From Parascedosporium putredinis (taxonomy: Eukaryota > Ascomycota > Sordariomycetes > Microascales > Microascaceae): 64,000 bases of DNA. The position numbers and the translations under genes were made by a program. The notes under the pieces are model-generated. The model saw only the letters and a program-made list of their open reading frames with translations. It was not told the DNA's origin and did not search any database. The stretch spans positions 434,001 to 498,000 of the forward strand of contig CASHTG010000013.1 in NCBI GenBank assembly GCA_949357655.1. The letters run 5' to 3'. Positions 45,801 to 58,418 of the stretch are shown one piece after another (within the stretch, counting starts at the first letter, position 1; every line of letters begins with the position of its first letter).

Positions 45801-46717
45801 GTCACGAATTGTACTTCATTTCCCGGGCATGGATTTTCATGCTGCATGCTACTACTCCCTTCCACGCGGACTTGCTGCAAGCGCGGAAGAGGTTGCCCTG
45901 TTAGTTGGCGTATTAATGATGAGAATCAGCAGTGCATCACAGAGCTACGGCAGCTTGTCAATAACGAAGAGAGGGAGTAAAGACAGACAAGAACAACCAA
46001 ATGGGAGATAAGAATGGGAGATAAGAAAAAAGGAGGAGAGGAAGAAAAAAAAAGAGATCGGCTCTTCCGGAGAGGTCAAGGTAGGACTAACCACCAGCCA
46101 TTGCATCATGTCGTCCTTTGTCTTTCACGCACCAGGACTCGGTCTGCCCTCTCCTCGACCGACGTCTCCTCTGTCACACTGCGATGGCATGCTGGCGATC
46201 ACGATAAACCGCCAAAGTCGGATTTGTGAGTTGCAGGCGTAACCTGGTCGTACGCCAACGACCTTCGGGGACTACTTAATCGATCCTGATCGGGTGGACC
46301 AATGTAACCGTACACGGAGTACACACACGACAGCGAACAAACGCCACTGCCCGCCCCCGCCATCTCCCGTCGGTCTATGCCTTATACTAGTCTTGGTCTC
46401 CGAAAGAGCACATCTCTCCTTGACAAACACGCTTCTTGCGGGCCCCCCTTCAATGCAAAATTGCGTGTCGGAAAAAGAACAAGGCCTCGGCTCCGGTGTA
46501 CTCGTGGCACAGAAACTCCCCCTTGGGCCGCGCATTTATGTTGGGCCTTGAAAATCAAATGTGGGTTTCGTCGAATTGACGACAAAGGAAGTATAAGAAC
46601 CGCGGCGAGCTAGTAGATTCCCGCTACTAGTCTTTTGGTTCCTCTCCGTCCCGTCCCAACCATAGCAGTCACTCCTTTATTTTTCTTATCAGACCCTCCG
46701 GGTTAATTCCATTCGCT
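42866..46717. other. Gene-poor, AT-rich stretch with repeat fragments
   Basis: About 3.85 kb without a supported gene. Short frames at 43012-43218 (reverse, charged and helical) and 43374-43679 (Gln-rich) could be relics but match no family I know. Dispersed repeat B copy 2 lies at about 44195-44325. From 46,000 on the sequence is the likely upstream region of the GMC oxidoreductase, with a purine-rich tract at 46016-46060. Confidence 0.45.
44195..44325. repeat. Dispersed repeat B, copy 2
   Basis: Same-orientation partner of 12840-12975, anchored on CCTACACTTGAA and TTGATTGCCTCG, then ACAGGCCTGACTGTTCT. The copy at 12.9 kb carries about 25 extra bases in the middle. Confidence 0.5.
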
Positions 46718-48657
46718 ATGAGACACTCGTTTTTATCCGGCCTCTTGGCCGCGCCACTCACCGTCCAAGCCGTCGCTCTAACCGGCTACGAGTACATTGT
46801 CGTCGGCTCCGGCGCCGGAGGCGGTCCTCTCGCCGCCCGCCTCGCCTTGGCCGGCCACAAGACGCTGCTGATCGAGGCCGGGGACGACTACCACACCACC
46901 AACTACACCGTCCCCGCCTACTCGGCCAACTCGTCCGAAGACCCCGAGATCTCGTGGAACTTCTTCGTGCGCCACTACGCCGACGACGCGCGCCAGGCCC
47001 GCGACTACAAGACCACCTACGACACCCCCGACGGCCACGAGTACACCGGCCTCAACCCGCCCGAGGGCTCCACGATCAAGGGGACCCTCTATCCCCGCAC
47101 GCAGGCCATCGGCGGGTGCACCGCCCACAATGCTCTCATCGCCGTGTACCCCCACCAGTCGGACTTTGAGTACATCGCGTCCCTCACGGGCGACGACTCG
47201 TGGTCCCCGAGAACATGCGCAAGTACTTTGTCAAGATGGAGGAGAACCGCCACCTCCTCCCCGGTCTCGAGGGCCACGGCTACGACGGCTGGCTCAGCAC
47301 CGAGACCGCGCCCCTGAGCATCCCCTCGGCGACCCCCAGCTCCTCAGCGTGCTCGGCGGCGCCGCCGTCGCCTTGACCGACATCACCGGCACGCTCGCCA
47401 ACCTCGAGACGCTCATCGCCGGCGACGCCAACGCCGACTCCGTCTCCCGCGACAAGGAGCCGGGGTACTACCAGATCCCCTTGTCCACGCGCGAAGCCAG
47501 CCGCATCGGGCCCCGCGAGTTCATCCTGGCGGTACGCGACGCCACCTACGAAAACGGCACGAAAATGTACCCTCTCGACGTGCGCACCAACGCCTTCGTG
47601 ACCAAGGTCGTGTTCGACGATGGCGACGAGGAACAGCAGCAGCTCCCGCGCGCCACCGGCGTCGAGTTCCTCGACGGAAAGCACCTGTACAAAGCCAGCC
47701 CCTATCCAACGGAGCCGCCGCCGGTGAGCCCGGAAGCGCCACCGCCTCGCGCGAGGTCATTGTCGCCGGAGGCGTCTACAACAGCCCCCAGCTCCTTAAG
47801 CTGAGCGGTGTCGGCCCCGCCGATGAGCTCACCAAGTTTGGTATTCCCGTCGTCGCCGACCTCCCCGGCGTGGGCACCAACCTCCAGGACCACTACGAGA
47901 TCAGCGTGCAGGGCCGGGCGCCCGCCAACTTCAGCGCCCTGGACGACTGCACGTTTAGCCTCTACACCGACGAGGACCCCTGCCTCGACCGGTGGAACAA
48001 CCCCATCCTCGGCGACCACGGCATCTACTCCTCCTCCGGGCTCGCCGCCACCATGTTCTACAAGAGCAACGCCTCTGACAACGGCGACTTTGACATCTTT
48101 GCCTTTGGTGGTCCCGTCAACTTCCGCGGCTACTTCCCCAAGTACGCCGTCAACGCTACCGTCGAACACGACTGGTTCTCCTGGGCCATCCTCAAGGCTC
48201 ATCCCCGCAACACCGCCGGCACCGTCGCTCTGCGCTCTGCCGACCCCTCGACGTGCCCGACATCACGTTCAACTACTTTGACACGGGTGTCGGCGATGCT
48301 TCCGCCGATCTCCAGGCCATGTACGAGGCCGTTGAGCTTGCCCGCAAGGCCTTTGCCAGCCAGCTCGTCCCCATCACCGAGGTTCTCCCCGGCGCTGAGG
48401 TAACCTCCCAAGAGGACATTGAGACCTACGTCAAGGACACCGCTTGGGGCCATCACGCTTCGTCCACGTGCCCCATCGGCGCCGATGATGACCCGCTCGC
48501 GGTCCTCGACTCGAGCTTCCGCGTTCGCGGCGTGCAGGGTCTCCGCGTCGTCGATGCGTCCGTGTACCCCCGTATTCCTGGCACGTTTACTGCCGTGTCC
48601 ACGTTCTTGGTGGCGGAGAAGGCCGCGGATGTGATTCTCGGCGAACTTTACGAGTAA
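46718..48657 (+). CDS. Secreted GMC-family FAD oxidoreductase, frame broken four times
   Basis: A signal peptide (MRHSFLSGLLAAPLTVQA) precedes the dinucleotide-binding start YEYIVVGSGAGGGPLAARLA and LLIEAGDDY. Further family blocks are TLYPRTQAIGGCTAHNALI, REVIVAGGVYNSPQLLKLSG, DLPGVGTNLQDHYEISV, WGHHASSTCPIG (active-site His) and LRVVDASVYPRIPGTFT. The C-terminal motif ends in Thr rather than the usual His or Asn, as in a subgroup of ascomycete GMC enzymes. Breaks near 47198, 47313, 47708 and 48250 are each repaired by one base, three of them in C runs. Repaired length is about 645 residues. It would oxidise an alcohol outside the cell and release H2O2 or reduce another acceptor. The substrate is unknown. 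No intron is present. Confidence 0.85.
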
Positions 48658-49105
48658 TTGTGGTGTTCTTTGTAGTTTATGATGAAGACTTCCGTGCGTA
48701 GAATAGCCTAGCGAGTGCAGAACAAATAATAGCCATTCACAAAGTGTACATTATTGATTTGACACCATTTGGCCTGGAGTCTGACGATTTGTCTCGATTG
48801 AACAAGTTGACGTATCGGCAGACTACTTCAAATCAGCACCCGCGCAGTGATGCATAAATTATGAGCTCTTTTGATCTCGCCATCCCAAGTGTGAGCACAC
48901 ACCATCAGCACGGAATACTTCGGTAGCCATCATCCGCTCATGAAAATAGGAAGTCGTGCGTTTTTGAGCATCGAAAGTATCTTCAAAATAAAAATGTGTG
49001 AGGGACATGATGTTTTATTATATAATACAACCACCCACTATGGACTATTCATGATTTTTGGTATCCGCCGCACCAGTTTCCTATTCCTCCAATTTTCTTC
49101 CCTTA
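48658..49105. other. Convergent 3' flanks, no gene
   Basis: About 450 AT-rich bases between the GMC gene and the rhodopsin-domain gene. Nothing else recognised. Confidence 0.5.
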
Positions 49106-50506
49106 TTACCGACTAGACACCTTGGTATTCCACACGCCTACCAAAGTCAACTCCTCCTCGCTCTCATTCCTCCCCGTCGACGTGACCTGTATCTCCTTCT
49201 TAATATCCACCTTGAACTTTCCCGTCAAGGGGCTCTGTCGACTATTTGAAGGGGAAGCCGGCGCACCCTCTCCTACAGACACGTTGGTTCGGACGCCGTA
49301 CCGGTTGGCTGAGGAGAGGCTATACGCTTCGCCGCGGGATAAATGGCCACCGCCTTTCGAACCCCCAAGGGACGAGAATTCGTGGCGTAGTCGGACGGGC
49401 GCATCGATTTCGGCTTGGTGGTGAGGCCGAGCCTGAAGGCGAGCAGCTTGATGAGCGGTCGTAGCGTGGCTAGGCTGCCGGCTGTGATGGCGAGCCCTTG
49501 CTCGATGGTGGACCAGATGGCGATGTCCAGGGTGTTCCCTAGAGAACGAAGGAAATGTGTTAGCGATTTCGCGGTGTCTTCTGGTAGTACGTAGCACTTA
49601 CAGAGGAAGTCGGGTTCGCGGAACTTCGGGAGAAAGGGAAAGCGGACGACGACTGCGGAACTCGCGCTGCTCTGCCGTTAGCAATTATATCCATAACTCG
49701 AGTTGGGCGTGGGTGGATGGGGATACGTACACGCAACCCATGGCTAAAAGGGGAATCAACATAAGTTTCGTCCTCTTGTGCAGCTGCAGCTGCCACACGA
49801 TAACGGCCGGGAGAATGGCAAAGATGAAATCGGAGATGACGGCCGTGACGCTGTAGAGGATGGCCAGCGCGATGACGACTTCGATGTTGACGCACTTGCC
49901 CTCGAGGTCCTTGTTCCAAAAGTAGGGGATCGGGTTACACTGGAACAGGGTGACGAAGAAGAAGACGAGGCCGGAAAAGGCGGTCGAGCCCATGGCGATG
50001 AAGATGATCCAGCGGTAGAGTTTGGTCGTGGTGACGCGGAGGAGGAACCAGCCGATGGAGAGCTTAGAGGAGACCATGGCGAGACTGTACCAAAGGTAGC
50101 AGAACCACCAGCACTGCCTTGTTGTTAGCTTTGTACGCACACTGACAAAAAGATTGACAAGATAAACAGGCGGTTGTGTCCTCACCATCATGGCTTTCTT
50201 GATATTCTCGTCTTCGAGATTGGCGTGGTGTTGTCCGGTGCCATATTTGACGCCGGTGCTGGAGAATGCGGCGTACAAGGTAAAAAGACCTGTAGTCATG
50301 ACACGTTAATAAGTCACAACGATAAGTAGGGTGTGGAGATAGAGACCAACCGTTCCGGCTACCATTAACCAGTCATCGATACCAAAGGCCCGAACCATGA
50401 ACGTGCGGACATAGCATCGTAGAAATATGGATACGAGGGCGGCGCTGAAGAAGGTGATGTTGACGGCCAGAAGCTCTGGGCCCCGATTATCCGTCTCCGA
50501 AGCCAT
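49106..50506 (-). CDS. Seven-transmembrane rhodopsin-domain (PTH11/SAT4-like) integral membrane protein
   Basis: From 50506 the exons give MASETDNRGPELLAVNITFF, RCYVRTFMVRAFGIDDWLMV, FTLYAAFSSTGVKYGTGQHH, LEDENIKKAMM and YLWYSLAMVSSKLSIGWFLL. Next come FVTLFQCNPIPYFWNKDLEG and ILYSVTAVISDFIFAILPAV, then, after an intron, NTLDIAIWSTIEQGLAITAG and SLATLRPLIKLLAFRLGL. This is the standard order of the fungal rhodopsin domain (PF20684-type), including the C(N/K)P..Y.W block and the WS.IE.GL.I.AG block. Introns lie near 50288-50356, 50115-50187, 49672-49728 and 49538-49602. The soluble tail (SPLTGKFKVDIKKEIQV) ends at 49106 after one frame break near 49395. Related proteins include Pth11-type surface sensors, but most members have no known ligand. 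Confidence 0.8.
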
Positions 50507-53500
50507 GGCTTGACTGACCGAGAGGGAAACAAACAGACAGTCTCACACCGACGAGAAGAAACGCGCATAGGACTGGTTCCAACCCCGGGACTTGGTGGCT
50601 TTTACATCAAACGTCCGAAGCCCATCTCTGCCCTACATCCCGACTAGTGTCTAGTGGACGGGGTCCATTCAGTCAATCAACATCGCATCACTCTCTGCGC
50701 GCTAGTGTGTGCCCCGAGCACCATGAAGACTTATACGGGGTGGTGTATCCACCTCGCCCGTTTCGGTTCTCTCTTCCGTGTACCGCGCCAACGCTACAAC
50801 ACGTGACAAGGGTGGTTGGGCTGAAGAGCAAGACAAAGATCGATTGGGACTGGCCGCGGCCGGGAATCGTAGGCCTTTCCACGTGTGTCTGTGTTGGATG
50901 TAACTGTCCACAGGCGCAGAGAATGGGAAAATTTCCGCCCAGCCAAGCCGGCCGAGTCTCCTCTTTTCGGCATTGATCTATCCTCTCTCTTTGCTCAAGT
51001 GAAAATCGTCACCACCCACTACCATGTCGTCTCCCCCGGTTCTTCCCTTTTCCCAGATCTCATCACCATCATCCCATTCCCGGGCTGAAGAAGGCGGGGG
51101 ACAACTTGCACTACCGCCCCACTGGTGGGCCATGATGTTTGACAATGGCTCGTTACCCACCTCGATCAGATCGCGTACCCGCACGCGCGCATTCCTCGGA
51201 GGAAACTAAAGCTCCGATCCTCTCCTGGATAATTTCCCCTCGTCAAGGTAGGTGTGAGGGGCAGGGAGCAACGGTGGCGCTTGATGGTCACCGAGTGGGC
51301 TTATCTCAATTCGCCCGCATCATAAGCGACTCTGCCACTGCCACCCTCCACCGTTCTTGTTTCTCTCATCTCTCCCTCCGCGGTGTCGCTTGCGCAAAAA
51401 AACTTTTTCTCGCCTAGGGCTGGCCTAGGCTCGGCTTTTGGCCCTGCGTAGATAAGTACCGTATCATCTGCATATTAAATGTGGCTGGGTGGGGAAGTAG
51501 GGCAAGTATGTCGGGACTGGTGAAGACGTTCGTTCCTCCTCTCCCCTCTCTTCTTTGTACATTTCCATTCTCTTTCCCACCCCTGCCCCCTGCTAGTGTG
51601 CTGTCACATGGTGAGCCCGACGCCCCTCATCATCGGCGCCGATCGATTTTCGTCTACCCCTGCTAGATTGACAGCTTCGATCGGCGCCCCGAAATTTCAA
51701 GAGGCAGCCGCCGGTGTGTTCTCCCAGACCCAGTATAGCGGTGGCATAAAAGGGCAAATTGCTATATATCCCTTGGTAGTGGTAGCTATCGTAAACTGGG
51801 CTCGGTTGCCCACTTCGAAATTTGAGACGAACGGACATACCCCGAGCCCCTCTTGACACAATACAACCTTGGAGACATCGGAACAATCTCAATTGCCCTT
51901 GGCTATTTTCTGCGAGCCTCGGGTCAAACACACCTTCAGGCATGGCTAACAACAAAGCTGTATTGGCAAGTGGCTGAGATAGGCCAATGCCACCTGGGAA
52001 ATCTTCATTGCCATTTTTCGCCCTTAATTGTACTATTCATGATTGCAAATGGTCAGGAGATCTTGCCTCACTCTTGCTCTCATCACCTGTCATCGCTAGG
52101 TTGGGTAAAGCGTTGGTTTGTTAGCCCTGGTGAACCTGACTCATCCGTCCTGGATGACATTCCCGCCGCTGTATCAGTCCCGAAGACCCGGCTGCTCTGG
52201 AGTCCTTCGCGGTGCCGGATCCATTTCCGGGCCCGACGCACTGCGCCCATATCTGATTCCACGAGCCATGCATCACTAGATGCCCTGAACACGGCTCCTC
52301 GTGGAAATTTGGTTGAATTTTGCTGATGCCGTCTCCTGCCCGGCTGGGTCTGCCGAGGGTTCGCACCCCGAATGGACAGAGGCTACAGCATAAACGACAT
52401 GGCTTTCGTAGTTGGTGCCGCGCGGCTGATAGACCAGGTCAAGCAATTCCTTCGTCGGGGCTGTAAGCCGCAAGCCTGCTTCACGATAGCTATCCTGAAA
52501 AGAGGTACGTAGTATAAATATTCCTTCGATTCCTTCGATGCTACATGACGCCCATTCTCAAGTGTCAATTCCGTCTTGGGATGAATAAGGTACGGCTCGG
52601 AGAGGTCTCACGTACGTCTAACAATCCAAGGAACAAGGATGACCCTGATCACGCAGGCCATATTGGACAGCACATATCATGGCGATTTGCCAACAAGTGA
52701 TCAATTCCTCAACCTAAAAGACGAGGCTTTGTCGTTCCGCAGTCTTTGTTAAAAATAAAATGCCAATTGGCGTAGAAGGCTCCAACATGTTATCCAATTC
52801 GGAATATGAGTCCGTGAGCGAGCGTGTTTTTGTTCAGACGCTCTGTCCTATAATACTGGCTACTACAAATTTATCACTGGATCGTTACCCAATCACCTTG
52901 TTCTAGAAATGGTCAAGTCGCGATCCTTATTAACAAAAATTCATGTTTCTTTTTATATCTTTCGGAGTGTGCCCGCCATCGACCTGACCATGAGCGAGGA
53001 ATAGTTTCAATGTCCATATCTGTATAAAGTCGGGCTTCAAAACTTTCCTTGTGTCGAGGTCTGGTTAAAAATGTATGAATTGCCAACTACAATGTTGAGC
53101 CCTACGAACATCAAAACCTCGAGACATCAAGAGCAAGCCCGTACCGGTGGTGAAAATACTAACCGTGGACGGGGAAATAAGAATTATTGCTTGTGATAGA
53201 GAAAACCCCCTCTAGATACTAGGTCATGTCGTACGGCTTAAATCTAGTCTCTTATGTATGCTATGGCTAATGTCAACGCCCATAGGGCATGCGTCGAGGT
53301 CCATGACCTACTCCAGGTATACTAGGTTCGCAGAGAAATACTCTCTTCTGCCTCCCGTAGTCCCTGAATTTTGGCTCAAGAGTTTAAGAGATTTATTCAT
53401 AACCTCTTCCCCGAGGAACCTTGTTCTCACGTAACGGATTAAAGTCTTAAATTACCTCAAAGGCTACCCCTACGCTTGTTAGAGACGTTGATCTCTGACA

Positions 53501-54287
53501 ATATATCTTGAACATACTTAGGAATTTGAAAGTTCCAAACCTCGCAACACTAGATCGTATCCTTGCTTGGCAGTTTCACTGGTGGAATGGAATCCGCAAC
53601 AGGATTCAAAACATTCATGGGTGTGTCTGATATAACATCATTGAACTTGCCATTGAGACTCCCTTCCACGAGCATTATTAGGATGAGGTTCAGCGCCGTG
53701 GAGGTCTGAGGCATTGCAAACCGGTAGTCCTCCTGGACACTATTATACGGCATTGGTTTGTCGCTCCCAAACGAGCCCAGTGGCTTAAGACAGGATGCAT
53801 GGAGTGATCAAAGGGCCAATCATGTACCGTCATGGACAGCGTTGTGCAACACAACATGCCTTTTTCGAAAAACGGTAGAGGTGGCATGGCTAGCCAACGT
53901 TCGTGAAATAATCCGTAAACACCGTTTGCTCACAGAGACCAGGTCGACTTGACAACGTGTAGCTACCGTTTCATGAGATCACCCGCAGGCGCAGCAGTGC
54001 CCGTCTTCGCAGCCTGCTCCCATTGTGTAGGGTCTTAGGGAGCGGGAATGAACATCAATTACCAGACGTGATAACCTGCGACGGTCGAGCCGTTGACGAC
54101 GCACATCGGTGCCCAACATTGAATTCCATTATAAGCCTGTCGCTCCACCGCTCGTTCCTGAACTGCCAAAACATCCCAAGATACCCAGGCTGACTCGGAC
54201 CGTGGCAGCTCTGCCTACGCTTTAATCTTTTTCTCGTACGAACCACTACCGCCAAACATTTATCCTCTTGCACCCTTCGGCGCAAAC
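50507..54287. other. Long gene-free interval
   Basis: About 3.8 kb. Frames at 50647, 51481, 51853 and 52121 are scattered, unconserved and overlap across frames. The segment 52,550-53,550 is AT-rich. No domain, RNA gene or clear element was recognised. It could be decayed repeats or host untranslated and regulatory DNA. Confidence 0.45.
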
Positions 54288-57200
54288 ATGGAATCCGCAG
54301 CTGAGCCCGATTACGTCCAGGAGGCATTTTCCCGCGCTATACATGAGTTTCAAGCTCGATTCGTCGGGTCCAAAAGCTTCCGGACCTTGGTGACATCAAG
54401 ACTTGCGACCAGCTTTACGACGCCATGGATGAGCTGCAAGCCGAGCAAACCAAACATGGGCCGTACAAGAATCTCTGGCTGGCGCGCATACATCCCTTCG
54501 TAGAGCGGCTCCGAATATTTTCCAGCGTCGTTGATGTCCTAGCGCAGGTCAAGCCGGACATTCTCGGCTTCATCTGGGCCCCGATAAAGTTGATTCTTAT
54601 GTCCACAGCGCGATGGAGGGAAGGATTCGAGAAGGCGGTGGAACAGATTGCCAAAATCGGTCAAGACATCCCAGATCTGAAGATTCTAGAGTCACAAATC
54701 GCGCAAAGCACGCACAGCAAGGGCATCCTCGCCCTTTATTTTGCGGACCTCCTCGACTTCTATGCGGAATTGCTTCACCTCTTCTACAAGTCTAGTATCT
54801 CTACCCTCCCGTTTGACTCAGGCTGCCCACCAGTCAAATACCTTTCTATTCATTCTGTTTCCTTCTATGTTTTTACTAACCTCTAACAGAACTAGAGCGA
54901 ATACTCGCGCCGTTTTGGCCAGGGGTTCTGGAAAGGTTGGATAAGATCCGAGCCCGCATGCGAGGCCATATAGAGCTCATTACCCGCAGAGCAACCTTTC
55001 AGCATATTCGTGACTCTGAAGAGGCTAGGGTCAAGATGCTCAAGGAGTTTAGGGAGGCCGAGACTTCGAGGGTCAACCAGGCCTTTGTCGCGCTGGAAGC
55101 CTCCATTAGCCCTCGGATGTACGACGATCGACTCGCTTGGCTAACGCCCCGTTTCTGCCCCGGTACTTCAAAATGGCTAGAACGGGATGCGGTATTTCTC
55201 GAATGGGTAGACAGATCAACCGACATGTCTCCCCGGGTCCTGTGGCTTCAAGGCATTCCGGGTGCTGGTGGGTTGGGGCCGCATTTCGATGCGCTATAAA
55301 GTTGAACTGAGCTAATCCTACGTGTTAGGCAAAACCTTTCTCGCATCTCAAGTTACCACGATCGTCAAAGAGGCTGGCCCCACGCTCTTTGCATTTCCTA
55401 GACACGACCAAATGAGCACAACTGATATATCTATACTTCATTCCCTGCTTTTCCAACTGGCTTCGTACGACTCTGAGCTGCCGCGCGCTCTGATCGACAC
55501 GAGTAAACACGATCTGAAGACGAAGCCGGAGATTAGTGCGGAGTTATTAAGCGAGGGCTTGAAAAGAGTAGGCGGGGCATATATCGTTGTTGACGGGCTT
55601 GATGAAATGGAGGAGTTTTCCCGCAAGAAGCTTCTACTTCATTTCTTGCAGATGGCAGATGCCTGCAGCGACCTTCCGTTGAGGCTATTCTTTAGTAGCA
55701 GAGCAGAGGATGATATCAACGCAACCCTCAGTGCAAGAGCTAGCATCATATCTGCCCATGCCAATAATGCCGTGGCCATCCAGTGCTACGTCAATTACCG
55801 GTTCGACGAATGGATGGCGGAAAGCAACTTTTGCCCGACGGAGCCTGTAGAATCAAGGCACTCCTGGCGTCACTAGCGAATAAGGCCAAAGGTTTGGTCC
55901 CAAAGGACTCGATAGCACTATATCTACTAACAGCCTTGAAAGGAATGTTCCTCTACGCCAAAATCGTCATTGATAACGTGAAACATTTGACGAGCATCGA
56001 CGACATCCGCTGTGACTTGGAGGCGCTGCCGGAAGACCTTGATGAAGTGTAAGGAGAAAGATTCCACGACCGAACCGTAGCACCTACTCACACATATAGT
56101 TATAAACGGACCTTTGCAAGAATCGAAGCGTTTACTAGCGCAAAGCGTGAGACGGTGCTCCGGATTCTTGGCTGGATCGGATGCTCTCCTGTTCCTCTCA
56201 AGCAACATGAAATGGAGCAAGCTCTATTGGTGGCCTCGCGTACTCATGAAGACGCGCCCGTAGTGGATACCTCGCTGAGAATCATTAGTCTCTGCGGACC
56301 CATAGTAGAAGTTGTGGAAGATACACCGTTGTTTGTCCATTTTACCGTCAAGGAGTAAGCCTCTATAATTTTGTCATCACTGTCATGCATCTTTTGGTGC
56401 TCCAATCTGACGTCTGCAGGTACATCTTCAAGCATGAAAGCAAGATCATCAATATGAGCGAGTCAGTTCTAGACCTCCTCACCGCGTGTACAACCTATCT
56501 CAGTTACGATGCGCTGGATCCAGAACTTGAAGGTGAACAAGTACAAGAAAATATCCTTAAGGGTAGGTACCGCTTCCAACAATTCGCCTCTCTTTACTGG
56601 TTCGCTCTGGCCAAGAAATATGTTCGTTCCGCACGCGATTCAAAAGACCTTGGTCCTGTTAACATTCTACTCCAAAATCTCCATGACAAATGTGAAAACC
56701 AGGACTTCCGAGTTAGCGTAGACGAGATTGCCGACGGAAGCCAGGAGGTGACTCTCCCCACACGATCTCCGCCGTGGCCGCATGCACCCGCCTTTACAGC
56801 CCACACTGTCGGGTTTCTGGAGGATCATCTAAAGGACCTGTGGACCTCTGATAATGGTGAGGAGCACTTCTAGCGCACGTTTTTCCACAAGATTTTAGTG
56901 CTAAAGAGTTTGCATCAGCGAATACGTGGGCATTCTTGGATCCATTGACCGTCTCGGAATCCTGTGCTCGAGTTGAGAAGATGTACAGCCAACTACTCTG
57001 CTTGGACCAGAGAGACGGTCAAACGAGTCATAGAACGGACTGTGTGTGCCCAATTCTGCATAGACACTACGGCAAACGACTCTACAAGTGCCGTGACTTT
57101 GCGTGCTCGTTTCGACGTCATGGATTTGAGGAGCAAGCAGAACGCGCCGAGCACATGGTTTGCCACAGCAAGCCATGGAAATGTCCCGTCAAAGCTTGTG

Positions 57201-58198
57201 TGTACTCTTATATTGGCTTCCCCTCGTCTCGTGGCCTCGAAGACCATCGCAAGAGATTCCATCAAGTCATCGGGCTTACGGCCTGCACGCCATCAACATC
57301 GATTGACAATGAAGTACTGTACCCACTATTGTTCGGGTTAGTCGAGTGTGGCAATGCTTCCGAATTACGAAAGGTTTGGTTCTCGTGCCGCGAAAAGGTA
57401 AACGGCAGGACGACCAAAGAACTCTTGATGATGGCTGCCAGTCATGGTCAACTGGAAATTGTCACGATGTTTTTCGAATGGAATAGAACGGTAGCAAACC
57501 CTCCTAGGATAGATATGCGTTCTGACGAATTAGGTCAAGCTTGTCTGCAAAGTGATAATATCGAGCTCACCAGATGGATTTTCACCAAGTTTCCCGATGT
57601 GTGCGACTACGAGGTGATAATTGTGGCTGTTCTCGAGTCCGAATCGCCCGAGATCTTCCAAATCTGGCTCGACCTGACGGCCGCCCTCACCCGTCAAAAG
57701 TTCGGAATAATACCACAGATATTCACCAAATTGGTGCTCCGCACAGCTGCTCAGTTTCCACAACAGGAAGCGCGTCTTTTCGAGGCCTGGCGAGTGTTGT
57801 GTAAAAACGGCGTGGTGAATGATGGACATCTTTCAAAAGCCCTGATTGAGGTTGCAAAGAGCAGCTATTCCAAAGTTCAGGCCAAAGTATTGATCGAGCT
57901 TGGGGCAGACGTCAACTCCGTAGACCCCACAACCCGAGGGTCAGGTTGGAAGACCAAATCGGCCCTCCGGTGGGCTTGCAAGACGTCGAGTAAGGAAGCA
58001 GCCGACTTTGTCCGCTTTTTGCTTCTGGAGGGCGCGGTCGATCGCCAGTATAAGCACCACAAGCCGGTATCTGAAGAGGATGGAGCTAGAAACATTAAAG
58101 TTTGGCTTGGAATGAACTTTGAGGAGCTTGTCAGTTGGACATCTGCACAGCGCGAGTCAAACCTTGCAAAGCTGAAGGAAGAAAATTCCCTTCGATGA
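54288..58198 (+). CDS. NLR-type protein: DUF7708, NACHT, C2H2 fingers and degenerate repeats
   Basis: The start MESAAEPDYVQEAFSRAIHE leads to a DUF7708-like N-domain (RIHPFVERLRIFSSVVDVLA, KPDILGFIWAPIKLILM). The NACHT P-loop is built across an intron as LWLQGIPGAG plus KTFLASQV, with Walker B-like YIVVDGLDEMEEF and SRAEDD. After ALEALPEDLDEV-type winged-helix sequence comes VHFTVKEYIF. A later exon (from about 56929) carries paired Cys/His fingers (CPILHRHYGKRLYKC, MVCHSKPWKCPVKAC and DHRKRFH) and then ankyrin-like helices (LLMMAASHGQLEIVTMFF, VLIELGADVNSVDP). Introns: 54810-54890, 55268-55328, 56049-56099, 56355-56420 and 56854-56928. Two one-base breaks sit near 54383 and 55831. Total is about 1180 residues. 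It is likely a cytosolic NTP-dependent sensor of the fungal NLR class. The ligand is unknown. Confidence 0.8.
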
Positions 58199-58418
58199 AA
58201 CCTGCGAGACTTGCTCTTTCATATACAGCGATATAACCCTAAGATATCTAACGCTTCTACTAAAATATTATAACAATCTCAAGGCCTCACGTCCAACCAC
58301 AATAGTGTAAACAAAATGATAAAAAATAGTCGCTTTATGCATTTCATTTAGTCAAGATCCAACTACAACAATTTTGATAGCATCTATAAGCATCCAGCAA
58401 GAAATATGTTAGTAATGA
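58199..58418. other. Short convergent gap
   Basis: Only 220 AT-rich bases separate the stop codons of the NLR and the helicase genes. Overlapping 3' untranslated regions are likely. Confidence 0.5.

Noticed and set aside
52330..52375. GGGTTCGCACCCC resembling a tRNA T-arm
   Set aside because: No matching acceptor stem, D-arm or anticodon arm at the right distance upstream.
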